A stretch of 64,000 nucleotides of DNA from Homarus americanus. Its lineage: Eukaryota > Arthropoda > Malacostraca > Decapoda > Nephropidae. Under the pieces are notes generated by a model. That model did no database searches, was not told the origin of the DNA, and worked only from the letters and a program-made list of their open reading frames with translations. Both the position numbers and the translations under genes were made by a program. The DNA is taken from positions 37,501-101,500 of the forward strand of contig NW_024754891.1 of NCBI RefSeq assembly GCF_018991925.1, written 5' to 3'. This document shows positions 31,892 through 43,149 of the stretch, piece by piece (position 1 is the first letter of the stretch; the number at the start of each line of letters is the position of its first letter).

Positions 31892-32194
31892 CCGAGACAT
31901 ATCTGAAGTTGTATTATATATATATAATATTTTTAGTGAGTTGGCTTAGTTCACATCTGGGGGGAAATAAAATATTTATAAAGGTGTATTGTTTTGGTTC
32001 AGTATCTTTGCATACACTGTATGGCCGAGCAGGAGGAGTGTGGGGGAGCTTGGTGATAAATATATACATATGTGCGGGGAGTGGCAGGTGAGGGCCTAGT
32101 GAGTGAGGGGAGCAGGAGGGAGTGGCATAACTACACATTACACCTGTACTCATAATTTAGGACTACAACTATGTGTGATTTTTCATATACGTGC

Positions 32195-32560
32195 ATTTGG
32201 GGAGGAGGGCAGGACAGGAGAAGAGGGTGGGGAGGAGGGTAGGCAGGAGTGAGAGGGCGGGGGAGGAGGGTAGGGCAGGAGGAGAGGGTGGGGAGGAGGG
32301 TAGGGCAGGGGAGGAGAGGGTGGGGAGGAGGGTGAGGGCAGGGAAAGGAGAGGGTGGGGAGGAGGAGAGGGCGGGGAGAAGGCAGGCAGGAGAGGTGGGG
32401 GGAGGAGGGTAGGGACAGGGAGAAGAGGGTGGGGAGGAGGGCAGGGACAGGGGAGGAGAGGGCGGGGAGAAGGGCAGGGGCAGGAGGAGGGTGGGGAGGA
32501 GGGCAGGACAGGAGAAGAGGGTGGGTATTATGGTAGGCCGGGAGATGAGGGCAGTGACAC
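32195..32560. repeat. G-rich ~30-bp minisatellite (GGGTGGGGAGGAGGGCAGG)
   Basis: At least ten variants of AGAGGGTGGGGAGGAGGGCA followed by GGGCAGGAGG. Dense GGG runs on the plus strand. Confidence 0.9.
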
Positions 32561-32707
32561 GTGGAGGTGGAGATGGGGAAGAGGGAGCTAGGCAAGTGAT
32601 GGGGATGGATAAATGTATGGTTTTAAAGAGTGGGTTTAGGAGGGGTGGGGGGGGTGAAGGGAAGTGTCGGGGAGAGAGGGAGGATAGAGGGGGAGAGGGT
32701 TTGGGGA

Positions 32708-32709
<2 letters not shown>

Positions 32710-32762
<53 letters not shown>

Positions 32763-32975
32763 TACACCCACTCAAACGCCCAGTGTAAAACAAGCATAAA
32801 GATTTCTGAGAATTATTAACGGTAAAATGATGACTGTATTTTGAGAGCTGAGAGGGAGTGAGAGGTGAGGGGGAGTGAGTGGTGAGAAGGAGAGAGGGAA
32901 GAGGGGGAGTGAGTGGTGAGAAGGGAAGAGGGAGTGACAGGTAAGAGGGAATGATAGGTGAGAGAGTGAGTGAGA
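32710..32975. repeat. (GA)25 and GAGTGAGAGGTGAGG-type repeats
   Basis: GA run 32710-32760. Then 32845-32975 repeats GGGAGTGAGTGGTGAGAAGG and GAGAGGTGAGGG units. Confidence 0.9.
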
Positions 32976-32978
32976 GGT

Positions 32979-33002
32979 TATTATTATTATTATTATTATT
33001 AT
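32979..33002. repeat. (ATT)8 microsatellite
   Basis: Perfect ATT run. Confidence 0.95.
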
Positions 33003-33119
33003 AGTGAGTATGAGTCATATTGCACCATTACGGCCAAAAATAACAGAACATTGCACCATTAACACCACTATATATTTCACACTTAATTCACCATGTAAAA
33101 TATGAGCCCCAGGTCTGGT

Positions 33120-33323
33120 AGTGGTAGTGATGATGGTAGTGGGAAGTAGTAGTGGTGGTGGTGGTGATGCAAGTAGTAGTAGTAGTAGTAATAGTAGTGA
33201 AACGGATTGTAGTGATGACGGTGTTGGTGGTGATGATGATGATGATGATGATGAAGATAATGATGATGGTGGTGATGATGATGATGGTGATGATGGTGAC
33301 GATGATGATGATGATGGTGGTGG

Positions 33324-33354
<31 letters not shown>

Positions 33355-33373
33355 GATAATAATGATGCTGATA

Positions 33374-33418
<45 letters not shown>

Positions 33419-33420
33419 GT
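33120..33420. repeat. (GAT)n/(GGT)n triplet array
   Basis: GATGATGAT blocks with GGT and AAT interruptions. Plus frames read poly-Asp or poly-Met and are not genes. Confidence 0.95.
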
Positions 33421-33549
33421 AGCGGCGGCTTATCCCAGTATTAAGGCTGTAAACACCGGTATATCCCTGATGAACGACCGACAGCGTTACTCGGGCCTAA
33501 AATGCCTTGTTTTCGTCTCTGGACATTTGGTGATTAATGTAGGGTTTTT

Positions 33550-34010
33550 GTGGTGGTGGGGGAGGGGGCGATAGGAGGTGGGGAGGGAGCGATATGTGTG
33601 TGGTGGGGAGGGGGCGATATATGTGGTGTGGGGGAGGGGAAGGCGGATATGTGGTGGTGGGAGGAGGGGGCGATATGTAGTGGTGGGAGGGGGGGCATTG
33701 GTGGTGAGCGATATGGTGGGAGGGGGCGATATGGTGGGGAGGGTGGCGATGTGGTGGTGGGAGGGGGGGTGATATGTGGTGGTGGGGAGGGGGCGATATG
33801 TGGTGGTGGGAGGGGGCGATATGTGGTGGTGGGGGAGGGGGGGGCGATATGTGGTGGTGGGGAGGGGGCCATTGTGGTGGTGTGGGGGGCGATATGTGGT
33901 GGTGGGGAGGGGGGGGGATATGTGGTGGTGGGGAGGGGATGGGTGGTGGGGGAGGGGGACGATATGTGGGGAGGGGGGGCGATATGTGGTGGTGGGGGAG
34001 GGGAGTTAGT
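33550..34010. repeat. ~25-bp G-rich minisatellite (GGCGATATGTGGTGGTGGGG)
   Basis: About 18 units of GGCGATATGTGGTGGTGGGG plus AGGGG, with G-run length variation. It has four or more GGG runs per ~50 bp, so it has G-quadruplex potential. Confidence 0.94.
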
Positions 34011-34039
34011 GAGTGTGTGTGTTTTACCTCAGCTTATGT

Positions 34040-34275
34040 AAGACAGGTTACAATAGAAAGACAAAGAAAGAATGAAAGAAAAAATAAAGAAAGACAGAAA
34101 AGAATGAAAGAAAGAAAGAATTTTAGGCAAAAAAAAAAAGAAAGGTATTAGCGAAATTAGTAAGGAAAAATAAGATAAAAAATAAAAAATAAGGAGAGAG
34201 ATAGAAATGGAGAGAAAGAGAGATAGAGAAGGAGAGAGAGAGAGAAAGGGAGAGATAGAGAAGGAGAGATATAGC
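34040..34275. repeat. AAAGA and GAGA purine-rich stretch
   Basis: AAAGAAAG sequence then AGAGAGAT sequence. No coding signal. Confidence 0.8.
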
Positions 34276-34479
34276 GAATTTTGCAGGAGATAAAGACTGA
34301 CTGGGTCTTTACGAGTCTTTGTTGTATAAAGATGGATGGTAGTGGTCTGGAGACGATTTGGCTGAATCCACGCCTTTGCGGGTATGGTGAACGCTGATTG
34401 GTCCCACTACTCTCCTTCCACATGCCTGAATTATACTTTACCTAATATAACATAAACCTAACTTAATCTGTAACTTGAC

Positions 34480-34555
34480 TTAAAGCTAACCTAACCCAAC
34501 CTAACCCTAACCTAACCCTAACCTAACCTAACCTAACCTAACCTAACCTAACCCC
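34480..34555. repeat. Interstitial telomere-like (CCTAA)n
   Basis: About 14 CCTAA units mixed with CCCTAA and CCCAA variants. CCTAA is the complement of the arthropod telomeric TTAGG. It lies inside ordinary DNA, not at a sequence end. Confidence 0.93.
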
Positions 34556-34610
34556 TTAAGGAGGTCACAGTTCGTAAATTCATTAAATCATCAACACCTG
34601 GTGATCTGAC

Positions 34611-34613
<3 letters not shown>

Positions 34614-34669
<56 letters not shown>
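34614..34669. repeat. (GA)28 microsatellite
   Basis: Perfect GA run. Confidence 0.97.
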
Positions 34670-34671
<2 letters not shown>

Positions 34672-34689
34672 TTGACACATATGACTTTT

Positions 34690-35645
34690 AATTAAGGAAG
34701 AGTTTGGAGGAGCGGGAGGGAACAAGGAAGAGAAGGGGGAGGAGAAGGAACCAGGAGAAAGGAATGAAGGAAGAAAAGAAGGAAAAAGCAGGGCAGGAGA
34801 AGAGAAAGTATCAGGAGAAAGGAATCAAGGAGGAGGAAAATGAAGGCAGGAAAGAAAAAGGAGAAAGAATTACGGAAGGATTGAAGGAGGCGGTAAGGAA
34901 AAGGAGAATGAAGGAAGAAAAGAAAGAGTAGAAAGGAATGTAGAAGGATTGAGGATGGAATGAAGGAAAAGTCAAGGAAGAAATCTCTTAAGTGTCGCAG
35001 AAATATAATTCAAGTTTCGAACAGGAAGGAACTGTGTGAAAGTTACGAAGGCTTGGGAGAGGGGTGAGGGAGGGGGAGAGAGGGGTGAGAGGGAGAGGAG
35101 GGGTGAGAGGGAGAGGAGGGAAGATGGTGGAATGGGGAGGAGGAGAGGGAGAAAGGGAGGAGGTGATGGAAGGTGAAGGAGGAGGAGGAAGGGGTAGATG
35201 GAAGGGAGGGAAGGTAGAAGGGTAGATGGAAGGGAGGGAAGGAAGGAAGAGTTGAAGGGTAGGTAAGAAGAATAAGTGGGAGTGAGATAATAAAGAAGGT
35301 GTAGGAGGAGAAAGAGAAGAAATTGGAGGAGGAGGAGGAGGAGGAGTAGAGAAGGAGGAGGAAGAGAGATAACAAATGGAGGGAGGATATAAAAAGAGAG
35401 GAAGAAGAAGAAGAAGGGAAGAAGGAGGAGGAGGAGAGGCGAAAGATGTGATGGAGGAGAGAGAGGAAGATGGAAAAGAAGGGGAGAGAGAAATCCTGTG
35501 ATAAAACTTGGGAATGGAAATCAGATAACAATAATTTAGGAGCAAGAAGGATGGGATGGAGGAGTGAACAGGAGGAGGAGGAGAAGTGATGCAGGTGGAA
35601 GAGGGGAGAAGATAAATCCCACGATAAATTTGTGGAAAGGAAGAT
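34690..35645. repeat. ~0.95-kb polypurine tract
   Basis: GGAAGAAAAG then GGAGGAGGAG and GGGAGGGAAGG blocks, interrupted by brief mixed sequence at 34985-35045 and 35495-35560. GTAGATGGAAGGGAGGGAAG is tandemly repeated at 35202 and 35222. Confidence 0.88.
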
Positions 35646-35649
35646 AACG

Positions 35650-35935
35650 AATAATAATAATAATAATAATAGAAAAACAATAATAATAATAGAAATTTAA
35701 TATAAGTAACATATAAGTAACGTAAAGTGAATATATGTCATGATTTCGGGATCCTTAAGATATAAGTAAATATCAGTAAAGTAGCGTTAAGTAAATAATT
35801 ATCAATATAAGTATAGCGTTAAGTAAGAGTATAAGTAAAGTGGGTGTACTGGGACGTCATTGGTGTGTGTGTGTGTGTGTGTATTTTCATTTATATATAT
35901 GCAATACGCGCACACACACACACACACACACATAT
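35650..35935. repeat. (AAT)n, ATAAGTAA repeats, (TG)n and (AC)n
   Basis: AAT runs 35652-35690, irregular ATAAGTAA/AGCGTTAAGTAA phrases 35700-35840, TG 35862-35882, and AC 35911-35931 with a following TATATATA. Confidence 0.85.
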
Positions 35936-36124
35936 ATATAACACCCCTCCCCCCTCCCCCCCCCAGGGAAAATTACCCCGCCATTGTTGCCAACTTTAGA
36001 GAGAGAGAAAAAAATAGCATTATCAATCCACATTTTTCCCAGATAAAAGTTACCTTTTTAAAATGAGGTCATTATCAGGCGTTTGTGTAGGAGTTATTCT
36101 GACTTGTAATTGCCGTGTCAGGGG

Positions 36125-36300
36125 TAGTTTAGGGGGAGGTGTGGAAGGAAGGGGGAAGGATGGAGGGGGGAATCTGGGAAGAGGGGGCAGTAGAAGGGAA
36201 AGAGCAGAGGGGGCGGAAGAGGGAAGGGAATGGTGGAAAGAAAGAGAAGGAGGGAATTAATGTTGAAGAAGTAAAGGGGAGATGGGGAGAGAAAGGGGAG
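36125..36300. repeat. Purine-rich GGAAGGGGG tract
   Basis: Almost only A and G. Compositional frames only. Confidence 0.82.
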
Positions 36301-38750
36301 ATTGTAGCTTCAGAATGACTTGTTTGATGCTTTTGTATACAACAGGTCAGTGTCTCTCTCTTTTGCAATTGCTGGATGTTGTGTAAAAGATGAGGGTTTT
36401 TTCAGTGTGTTCTTGTGGACGAGGGAATTGGTGGGTCTGTAGGCAGGAGTCGCTTTTGTTTATTGGATTGATCTGAGTTTTTTTTTTTAGTACTTTTTTT
36501 TTGGCTCTGATATTCGAGATTAAGGTATATATTTTGTTTTCGGTGTATAGTAAATAAAAGTGTATTTTTTGTTATGGTGATGATGTGAAGTTTTAATAAA
36601 AGTAGTTTTTTCTTAGCCTGAGGTTTAAAACAAAAGTATTAATTTTGTAGTAGCGGTAAGAATTGAAACTATATAGTACTTTTTGTGGTATGACCAGATA
36701 TAAAAAGAAAATATTTTGTTTTAGTTATGGTCTAAAACTAAACATAACTGCCGTCTGCGATGTATTAAATTTCCCCATTGACTTGTAGTGTTTCATGTTA
36801 TACAAAAGGCCCTTTGATGTGACTCAGATGAAGGTGAAAATAAAAGTGCTCTTTGATTTTAGTCAGACAACCAGAATTTATCTTTAGACATATTTACTTA
36901 TTTCCTCTGGGTAGTGACCAACCACGGAACTCTGTAATGATTTTTAAAAAGGTTTATAACACACCTGGAGGATAGGGGGAGGGGGTGGGGGGGTAGGAGG
37001 GATAGAGTGCAGCACTTTAAGAATAGGAGAATTGTATAGTAAAGTCGTGACTGGAATAAAGTGGCGATGTTTCTGGCCAATCTCTGGTAGAAACAAGGTG
37101 GCAAAATATCGATTAAACACAACAAATTATTGACTACTTTTGGGAAAATGTAATATTTGGGCACCAGAGAAAATCCTGGATAAACAGTAGCTATATCTCA
37201 CACCTGTAGAGATTGTTTTGTGTGGATATATTCCCTCCTTCCCAGCCTCCCTTCCCGTGTGTATTGAAATGTGTAGGTGTTGAGACAGTATGCCAGGAGG
37301 TAGTGTAAACAGTAACAAGTAAACGACCATATCTCAACAACTTGTCAATTATTATTTTTCCTGAACGTTTAAGAAGTGAAGGTGTTTGATAGACGGTGGT
37401 GTTGAGAGATAGGAGTCATTGGTAGGTGAACATTACTCGAGGGAATAATTGATTTGAATCCTTATTTATTTATTTATTTATTTTCATCACGACGACAACC
37501 ACAAAAACTGTTCTTACAAGAGTTGATTTAACAGGTGTAATAAATCCTAGTATCTAACCTGGATTACTTTTTTTTTACAGGTACAAACATCAGTGCAGTA
37601 CAAGGTAAGTAAATACTGCGTCAGCATGAGAGATTTAATATGCTGTAGATATTTCCAGGGGTTTGAAAATTCACTTATGTAGTATTTAATGTTAGTTTAA
37701 GGGGCGTATGGTGGCCATCTTGTTCGTGTGTACGTCCGTCTGTCAGCATGTCTGCCCTGTTGTGTGGATACGACTTGAATATTTACAAACAAGGTTGGTC
37801 CAAAATTCATGAAGCTTAACTGGTCGTGTGAATTTCCATGATAATTAACACATTGTTGGTGGTTAACTTTTGGGGTTATTTTAGTATAATTTTTGTGAGT
37901 ATTTTAGGTTAACTTTGTGTTTATTTAGATTAACGTTTTGTTAAGTGTCTTTAAAATATTAACCCTTTGTGTTTAATAAATTTCAACTTGGTGACCTTCG
38001 AGGTTAATTAATTTTAACTCATTAACCTTTGTTTTCACGGTACCTGGTGAGTTACTCTGTCCTACAAACACATTTTTCATCATTGTATTGGAGGACTTTT
38101 CATCTTGGTTTAGTTCTTGGATGTCATAAAATTACCCTTTGAAGTAAAGCAAAACGCAATAGCCTAAGTAGCTTTTTTTTTACCATGAGGCGAAGCATAA
38201 ATTACGTTTACTTTTTTCAGGCAAAATTTTGAAAATATAGTTTTTTTATTAAGCTTGTTTGAAGATCTTATAAAATATTTTTTTTTGTGTTGTGTGATGG
38301 AGAGATAGAACGCTTTTTTGTGTTCCTGGTATGTAAAATTCTCCTCTTTTTAATTAAATTTTGAAACAGTATGCAAATAAACATCTCTGTGTCCCGGTGT
38401 TGCGCGGGAAGTTAAAAGAGGATGACTTTGTGATGTTTAGGAAACAACTATTTTTGTGTAGTTCCTGGGACGGTGAATATGTTAATTATTTATGTGGGGA
38501 CTTGTTATGGTATGTAGGAAGGTGTGAGTTATATGTAGAGAGAACTACTGCATCTGACTTACAATGATAACCTACACCTACAGTGGCTTAACTTAATGTA
38601 ACTTTGTATAATCTAACTTAACTTAACCTAATCTAACCTAGCTTAACATTGGTTAGCTTAGGTATCCTCTTGTTTGCCACCATAATACTATTACAACTTT
38701 GCTGTCACTCGGGTCGAGTATGACGATCATCCAGCTATGATACATTGATA
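36300..38750. other. Longest largely unique AT-rich stretch
   Basis: About 2.4 kb without sizeable tandem repeats, except (ATTT)n at 37461-37483 and a CTAACTTAACCTAATCTAAC-like telomere-derived phrase at 38600-38650. It holds the candidate microexon at 37581-37604. Otherwise it looks like intron or intergenic DNA. Confidence 0.5.
37581..37604 (+). other. Candidate 24-nt microexon with strong splice sites
   Basis: ACTTTTTTTTTACAG (a pyrimidine tract and AG acceptor ending at 37580) is followed by a 24-nt stretch ending CAAG and then a consensus donor GTAAGT at 37605. Twenty-four nt is eight codons; in the first frame it reads VQTSVQYK. All frames within it are open. No neighbouring exon was found in the window, so it could be chance. 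Confidence 0.25.
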
Positions 38751-38757
38751 TGAGTTC

Positions 38758-39372
38758 TTAAGATTGCCACCTACGTTGGTGAGCTCTGAGGTGACTCGAG
38801 AGGCCGATACGGGACCGACAGGGCCGCCCACAGATGTTGCACTTGTGGGGGGCTACATCTAGTGTGGGAGGATTTGGGCGATAATCTTGCCAGTTTACGG
38901 ACAGCAGCGAGATCCCACGGTAGTTGCCACAGTCTGATCGGTCTCCCTTGTTCTTATAAATACTGACGATGGAGGCGTCTTTAAGAGCTTGGGGGATTTC
39001 CTCCTGTTCCCATATATTCTCCAGGAGAGAGTGGAGACGGCTGGTAAGCAGAGGTCCTCCTGCTTTGTGCATCTCTGCTGGGATTCCATCATGCCTTGTG
39101 GCTTTGTTATTTTTCATCTGCTTGATGGCAGTAGCTCCCTCATCACGGGCTCGAGGATAGCTGAGGTGGGTCAGCTCTGGGTGCTGAGGGACCTGCTGGA
39201 TAGTCCAGACATCCATATCGGTATTTGGGTTGAGTAGCGAATGATAGAGCTCATCGTCTTTAATTGGGTAATTTACCTTGGATGGGCAGAGGAGGGGCCG
39301 CACCACAAGTAGTTGGGCCATACAGTTCTTTAATGTTATTGAAAAATTCGCGCATCTTGTGTTGATCTGCAA
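38758..39372 (-). pseudogene. RT-finger segment fused in frame to a C2H2 zinc-finger tail
   Basis: Of 204 codons, residues ~75-160 are the conserved RT N-terminal region: IKQMKNNKATRHDGIPAEMH, then WEQEEIPQALKDASIVSIYK and NKGDRSDCGNYRGISLL. After SVN the sequence reads WQDYRPNPPTLDVAPHKCNI and continues as a C2H2 finger: two Cys separated by 2, a 12-residue loop, and His pairs separated by 3 (CNICGRPC...SSHLRAH). In full-length relatives this finger follows the whole RT, so about 500 codons, including the catalytic YADD region, have been removed with the frame preserved. The first ~15 residues cross from a damaged upstream frame. Confidence 0.8.
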
Positions 39373-39567
39373 TTTTTTTAGCGTTTCGCAATTTTTTTTT
39401 CACTATATATTTTTTAGATCGCGAAGTTCGCGCTGGTCCGCCGCTTACTTCTGGCGGAAGGCATCAGGTTTGGTCTGTGACTGAGTGTTGTTCTGTCAAT
39501 TAGTGAAGGCAGCGCGTTTACCATTGACGAGTACGTCGATTTCATGATTATTTTCTTTAAATTAATC

Positions 39568-39780
39568 CTAGTGTTTTGTTTCGATCTGGCCGAGGGTCTC
39601 GCTGCAGGGTTTTGTCATGACAGCGTCGAGGAGACCCCAGTCAGCACTCGGATTTAAGTTGTTTGTTCTTGGGATGTTTATCAGCCCATCGTTGAGCTGA
39701 TCTCTGAAAGCATGTGCTACCGCTTGAACCTTCAGTCGCTTGGTGTTGAAACAGACAACTTTTGACAATATATAGTACAA
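39568..39780 (-). pseudogene. Upstream LINE fragment (pre-RT linker)
   Basis: 70 codons. The part VQAVAHAFRDQLNDGL...WGLLDAVMTKPCSETLGQIETKH resembles the linker upstream of RT in APE-type LINEs of the same kind as the 38.76-39.37-kb relic. The intervening 39375-39565 continues the same protein with several stops and frame changes. Confidence 0.6.
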
Positions 39781-39789
39781 TAGACCACA

Positions 39790-40075
39790 GCATACAGTTT
39801 ATAAGACATAACACACAACACAACACACCACACAATACAACACAACACAACACCTAACACACTGCACCTAACACACAACACCTAACACACAACACAACAC
39901 ACCACACAACACAACACCTAACACACAGCACCTAACACACAACACAACACACCACACAATACAACACAACACAACACCTAACACACAACACACCACACAA
40001 TACAATACAATACAACACAACACAACACCTAACACACAACACCTAACACACACCACAACACAACCCACAACAGAG
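39790..40075. repeat. ACACCTAACACACAACAC degenerate array
   Basis: About 285 bp built from ACAACACCTAACACACAACA, CACCACACAATACAACACAA and shorter variants; no G except at the edges. It directly adjoins the 5' side of the LINE relic. Confidence 0.9.
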
Positions 40076-40324
40076 AGAGCTGCGTGTTGGCCGGGTTACA
40101 TCATCATAAACTATAAATAATACCAGCTTACAGTTGTGTTCACGTTACCACTGACCTGAACACGTACAGTAGATATGAGGTTGTTATAATTTGTTTTAAA
40201 AGCTGGTTAGATATGTTGACTCGCTCTTGTAGATAACAGCCCAGGAGTGACCTTTTGTACTGTGTTATTTTCATTGTTTTTATTTATTTTTTACTGTTTT
40301 TATAATTTTTTTTTTGTCTTTATT

Positions 40325-40800
40325 TTACAGTGTCTGTCTGTCTGTCTGTCTGCCATAGGGGTAAAGTTCCAACTGTTAATATAATTTAGTGTACCATTAG
40401 CTTGTATTTATGGTGGTCTGTCACGTCTCTGTGTCTGTCATAAAAAAACTAAAATATTAAATCTTTTTAATTTTTTTTTTTTTTGCTTATCTGTTGTGCC
40501 ATTTCCACTAATCGCTGTCGTTTGTCATATCACCTTGTCTGTCTGTCAGGGAGATAAGGTTTTAAATTAATCTCTTTTTTTTTCCCCATCTAATTTATTA
40601 TGTCATTACACGATACATATCACTGTGGTTTTGTTATATCACCGTGTCTGTCTGTCATAAAGATAAGATTTTTAGAATAATTTCCTTAATTCTTCACTTC
40701 TTAAACAATTTATTCCCCCCATTTAACTCATCTTTTGTTACCTGAAATATAATTGTGTCTGTCTGTCACTGAGATAAGCTTTTATTAATTCTTTTATTGT
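40325..40800. repeat. Degenerate ~105-bp repeat with GTGTCTGTCTGTCA
   Basis: Five occurrences of ATCACCGTGTCTGTCTGTCA-like sequence followed by GAGATAAGGTTTT (near 40330, 40427, 40538, 40645 and 40757), separated by T-rich sequence of roughly equal length. An old tandem array. Confidence 0.65.
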
Positions 40801-40919
40801 TTTTTTTTCCATGATGGCGGTGGTGTAAGTGATATTTATGCGGTATGAGGTAAATGGTATCTTAGTGTGGTCTTAATGGTGTGTGAAGAATAGTTTTGAT
40901 GATTCTTTTAACTGAGTTT

Positions 40920-42605
40920 AACGTAGTGAGGTGTGTAATGTGGGGGTGGGTAGTGGTGTGAGTGGTGGGAGTGGTGATGTGTGGGGAGGGAGGAAGGGAG
41001 GGTGGGTAGTGGGTAGTGGTGTGTGGGAGTGGTTGGGGTGGTGATGTGGGGAGGGAGGAAGGGAGGGGTGGGTAGTGGTGTGTGGGGGGTGGAGGGGGTT
41101 GGGGAGTGGTGATGTGTGGGGAGGGAGGAAGGGAAGGGGAGGGGTGTAGTGGGTGGTGGTGTGTGGGGTGGAGGAAAGGGGTTGGGAGTGGTGATGTGTG
41201 GGGGGGGAGGAAGGGAGGGGTGGGTGGTGGTGTGTGGGGAGTGGAGAAAGGGGTTGGGAGTGGTGATGTGTGGGGGGGGAGGAGAGGAAGGGGAGGGGTG
41301 GTAGTGGTGTGTGGGGAGTGGAGGAGGGGTTGGGAGTGGTGATGTGTGGGGAGGAGGAGAGAGGGGAGGGGTGGGTGGTGGTGTGGGAGTGGAGGAAAGG
41401 GGTTGGGGGTGATGATGTGTGGGGAGGAGGAGAGGAAGGGAGGGGTGGGTGGTGGTGTGGGGAGTGGAGAAAGGGGGTTGGGAGTGGTGATGTGTGGGGA
41501 GGAGGGAAGGGGGGGGTGGGTAGTGGTGTGTGGGGAGTGGAGGAAAGGGGGTTGGGAGTGGTGATGTGTGGGAGGGAGGAGAGGAAGGGAGGGGTGGGTA
41601 GTGGTGTGTGGAGTGGAGGAAGGGGGTTGGGAGTGGTGATGTGTGGGAGGGAGGAGAGGAAGGGGAGGGGTGGGTAGTGGTGTGTGGGAGTGGAGGGAAA
41701 GGGGTTGGGAGTGGTGATGTGTGGGGGAGGAGGAAGGGGAGGGTGGGTGTGGTGTGTGGGGAGTGGAGGAAAGGGGATGGGAGTGGTGATGTGTGGGGAG
41801 GAGAGGAAGGGGAGGGGGGGGGAGGGGTGGGTAGTGGTGTGTGGGGGTGGAGGAAAGGGGATGGGGTGGTGATGTGTGGGGAGGAGGAAGGGGGAGGGAA
41901 GGTGGGTAGTGGTGTGTGGGGAGTGGAGGAAAGGGGGATGGGAGTGTGATGTGGGGGAGGGGGAAGGAGGGAAGGGGTGGGTGGTGGTGTGTGGGGAGTG
42001 GAGGAAAGGGGTTTGGGAGTGGTGATGTGTGGGGAGGGGAGAGGAAGGGGGGGTGGGTAGTGGGTAGTGGTGTGTGGGGAGGGAGGAAAGGGGGATGGGA
42101 GTAGTGATGTGTGGGGAGAGAGGGAGGGGGAAGGGGTGGGTAGTGGTGTGTGGGGAGGGAGGAAGGGGATGGGAGTAGTGATGTGTGGGGGGGGAGAGGA
42201 AGGGAGGGAAGGGGTGGGTAGTGGTGTGTGGGGAGTAGAGGAAGGGGGTTGGGGTGGTGATGTGTGGGAGGGAGGAGAGGAAGGGAGGGTGGTGTAGTGG
42301 GTAGTGGTGTGTGGGGAGAGGAAGGGGTTGGGAGTGGTGATGTGTGGGGGAGGAGGAAGGGGGGGTGGGTAGTGGTGTGTGGGGAGTGGGGAATTTAGGA
42401 GTGGTGATGTGTGGGGAGGGGAGGAGAGGAAGGGGAGGGGTGGGTAGTGGTGTGTGGGGAGTGGAGGAAAAGAGGATGGGAGTTGTGATGTGTGGGGAGG
42501 GAATAGGAAAAGATGGGAGAGAGGGAAGGGGAGGGGTGGGGTGATATATGTATGTGGGAGGGAGTAGAGTGGTGGTCGAGGTATGTGTCGGGAAGGGGGT
42601 GTATG
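40920..42605. repeat. 1.7-kb G-rich minisatellite, ~78-bp unit
   Basis: About 21 copies of a ~78-bp unit composed of GGGTAGTGGTGTGTGGGGAG, TGGAGGAAAGGGGTTGGGAG, TGGTGATGTGTGGGGAGG and AGAGGAAGGGAGGGGT. Copies vary mainly in G-run length. The plus strand has almost no cytosine. Two overlapping minus frames of more than 570 codons (Pro/Thr/His/Ser) and many plus Gly/Val/Trp frames are repeat artefacts. Confidence 0.96.
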
Positions 42606-42764
42606 GTGATATGTATAGTACACACCGTTTACACAATTCTAGTAATAAGAGTAATATACGTTAATAATTATAATAGTCTTAAGAGTGATCATAGTGCCAT
42701 GGGTTATATTAACAACTAGTAATAATATTTGGGAGAAGATGACAAATTAGGTCGTCATCAACCC

Positions 42765-42815
42765 ACCAGTTAACCCACTAACCCACTAACCAACCCACCA
42801 ACCCACCCACCAGTT
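42765..42815. repeat. (CCCACCAAC)n-like short array
   Basis: ACCCACCAGTTAACCCACTA and AACCCACTAACCAACCCACC variants. Confidence 0.85.
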
Positions 42816-42904
42816 ACAACAATGTTTAATCCTTTCTTTAAAATTGAACACATTTCTACCCTGACCCTCGTAAATGAACTACACTGCTCTCTAGTGGGGC
42901 ATCA

Positions 42905-42960
42905 AGTCATGTGGGGGGTGTGGTAGGGGTGTGGTAGGGGTGTGGGTGTGGTGGTGAGAG
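42905..42960. repeat. GTGTGGTAGGG short tandem repeat
   Basis: Three to four copies of GGTGTGGTAGG. Confidence 0.85.
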
Positions 42961-43149
42961 GGTGTGGGGACATTAATTCAGGTGGTCATGGTCCCTAGGC
43001 TTTGACACTCCCACCTGCTGACCTTTAACCTCTTAACCAAACGTCAGGTCTCTCAAGGTTAATGCGTAGGGAGTGTTTACCTGTGTGGTGTTAATTATTA
43101 TATGCTGTTGAGGTGGAATGTTACTTGTCTGTGCTAAATTGGGAAGGTT

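Larger units (their letters stand above)
38752..39790 (-). mobile_element. Internally deleted APE-type LINE relic
   Basis: Read on the minus strand from 39790, it begins in the linker between endonuclease and RT (AFRDQLNDG..., SETLGQIETKH, then DFKENNHEIDVLVNGKRAAF with stops), continues with FFNNIKELYGPTTCGAAPP, and enters RT fingers (KDASIVSIYKNKGDRSDCGN, YRGISLLSV). It then jumps straight to a C-terminal tail with a C2H2 finger. The endonuclease, the catalytic RT palm and the thumb are missing. Confidence 0.78.

Noticed and set aside
33121..33444. Poly-aspartate acidic protein
   Set aside because: A (GAT)n microsatellite reading; other frames give poly-Met.
38895..39237. Plus-strand and alternate minus frames over the LINE relic
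   Set aside because: They are shadows of the minus-strand RT/zinc-finger reading, which alone shows conserved motifs.
40908..42636. Minus-strand open frames of more than 570 codons
   Set aside because: They are Pro/Thr/His/Ser readings of a G-rich minisatellite. Both overlapping frames are open and repeat the same pattern, as composition alone predicts.
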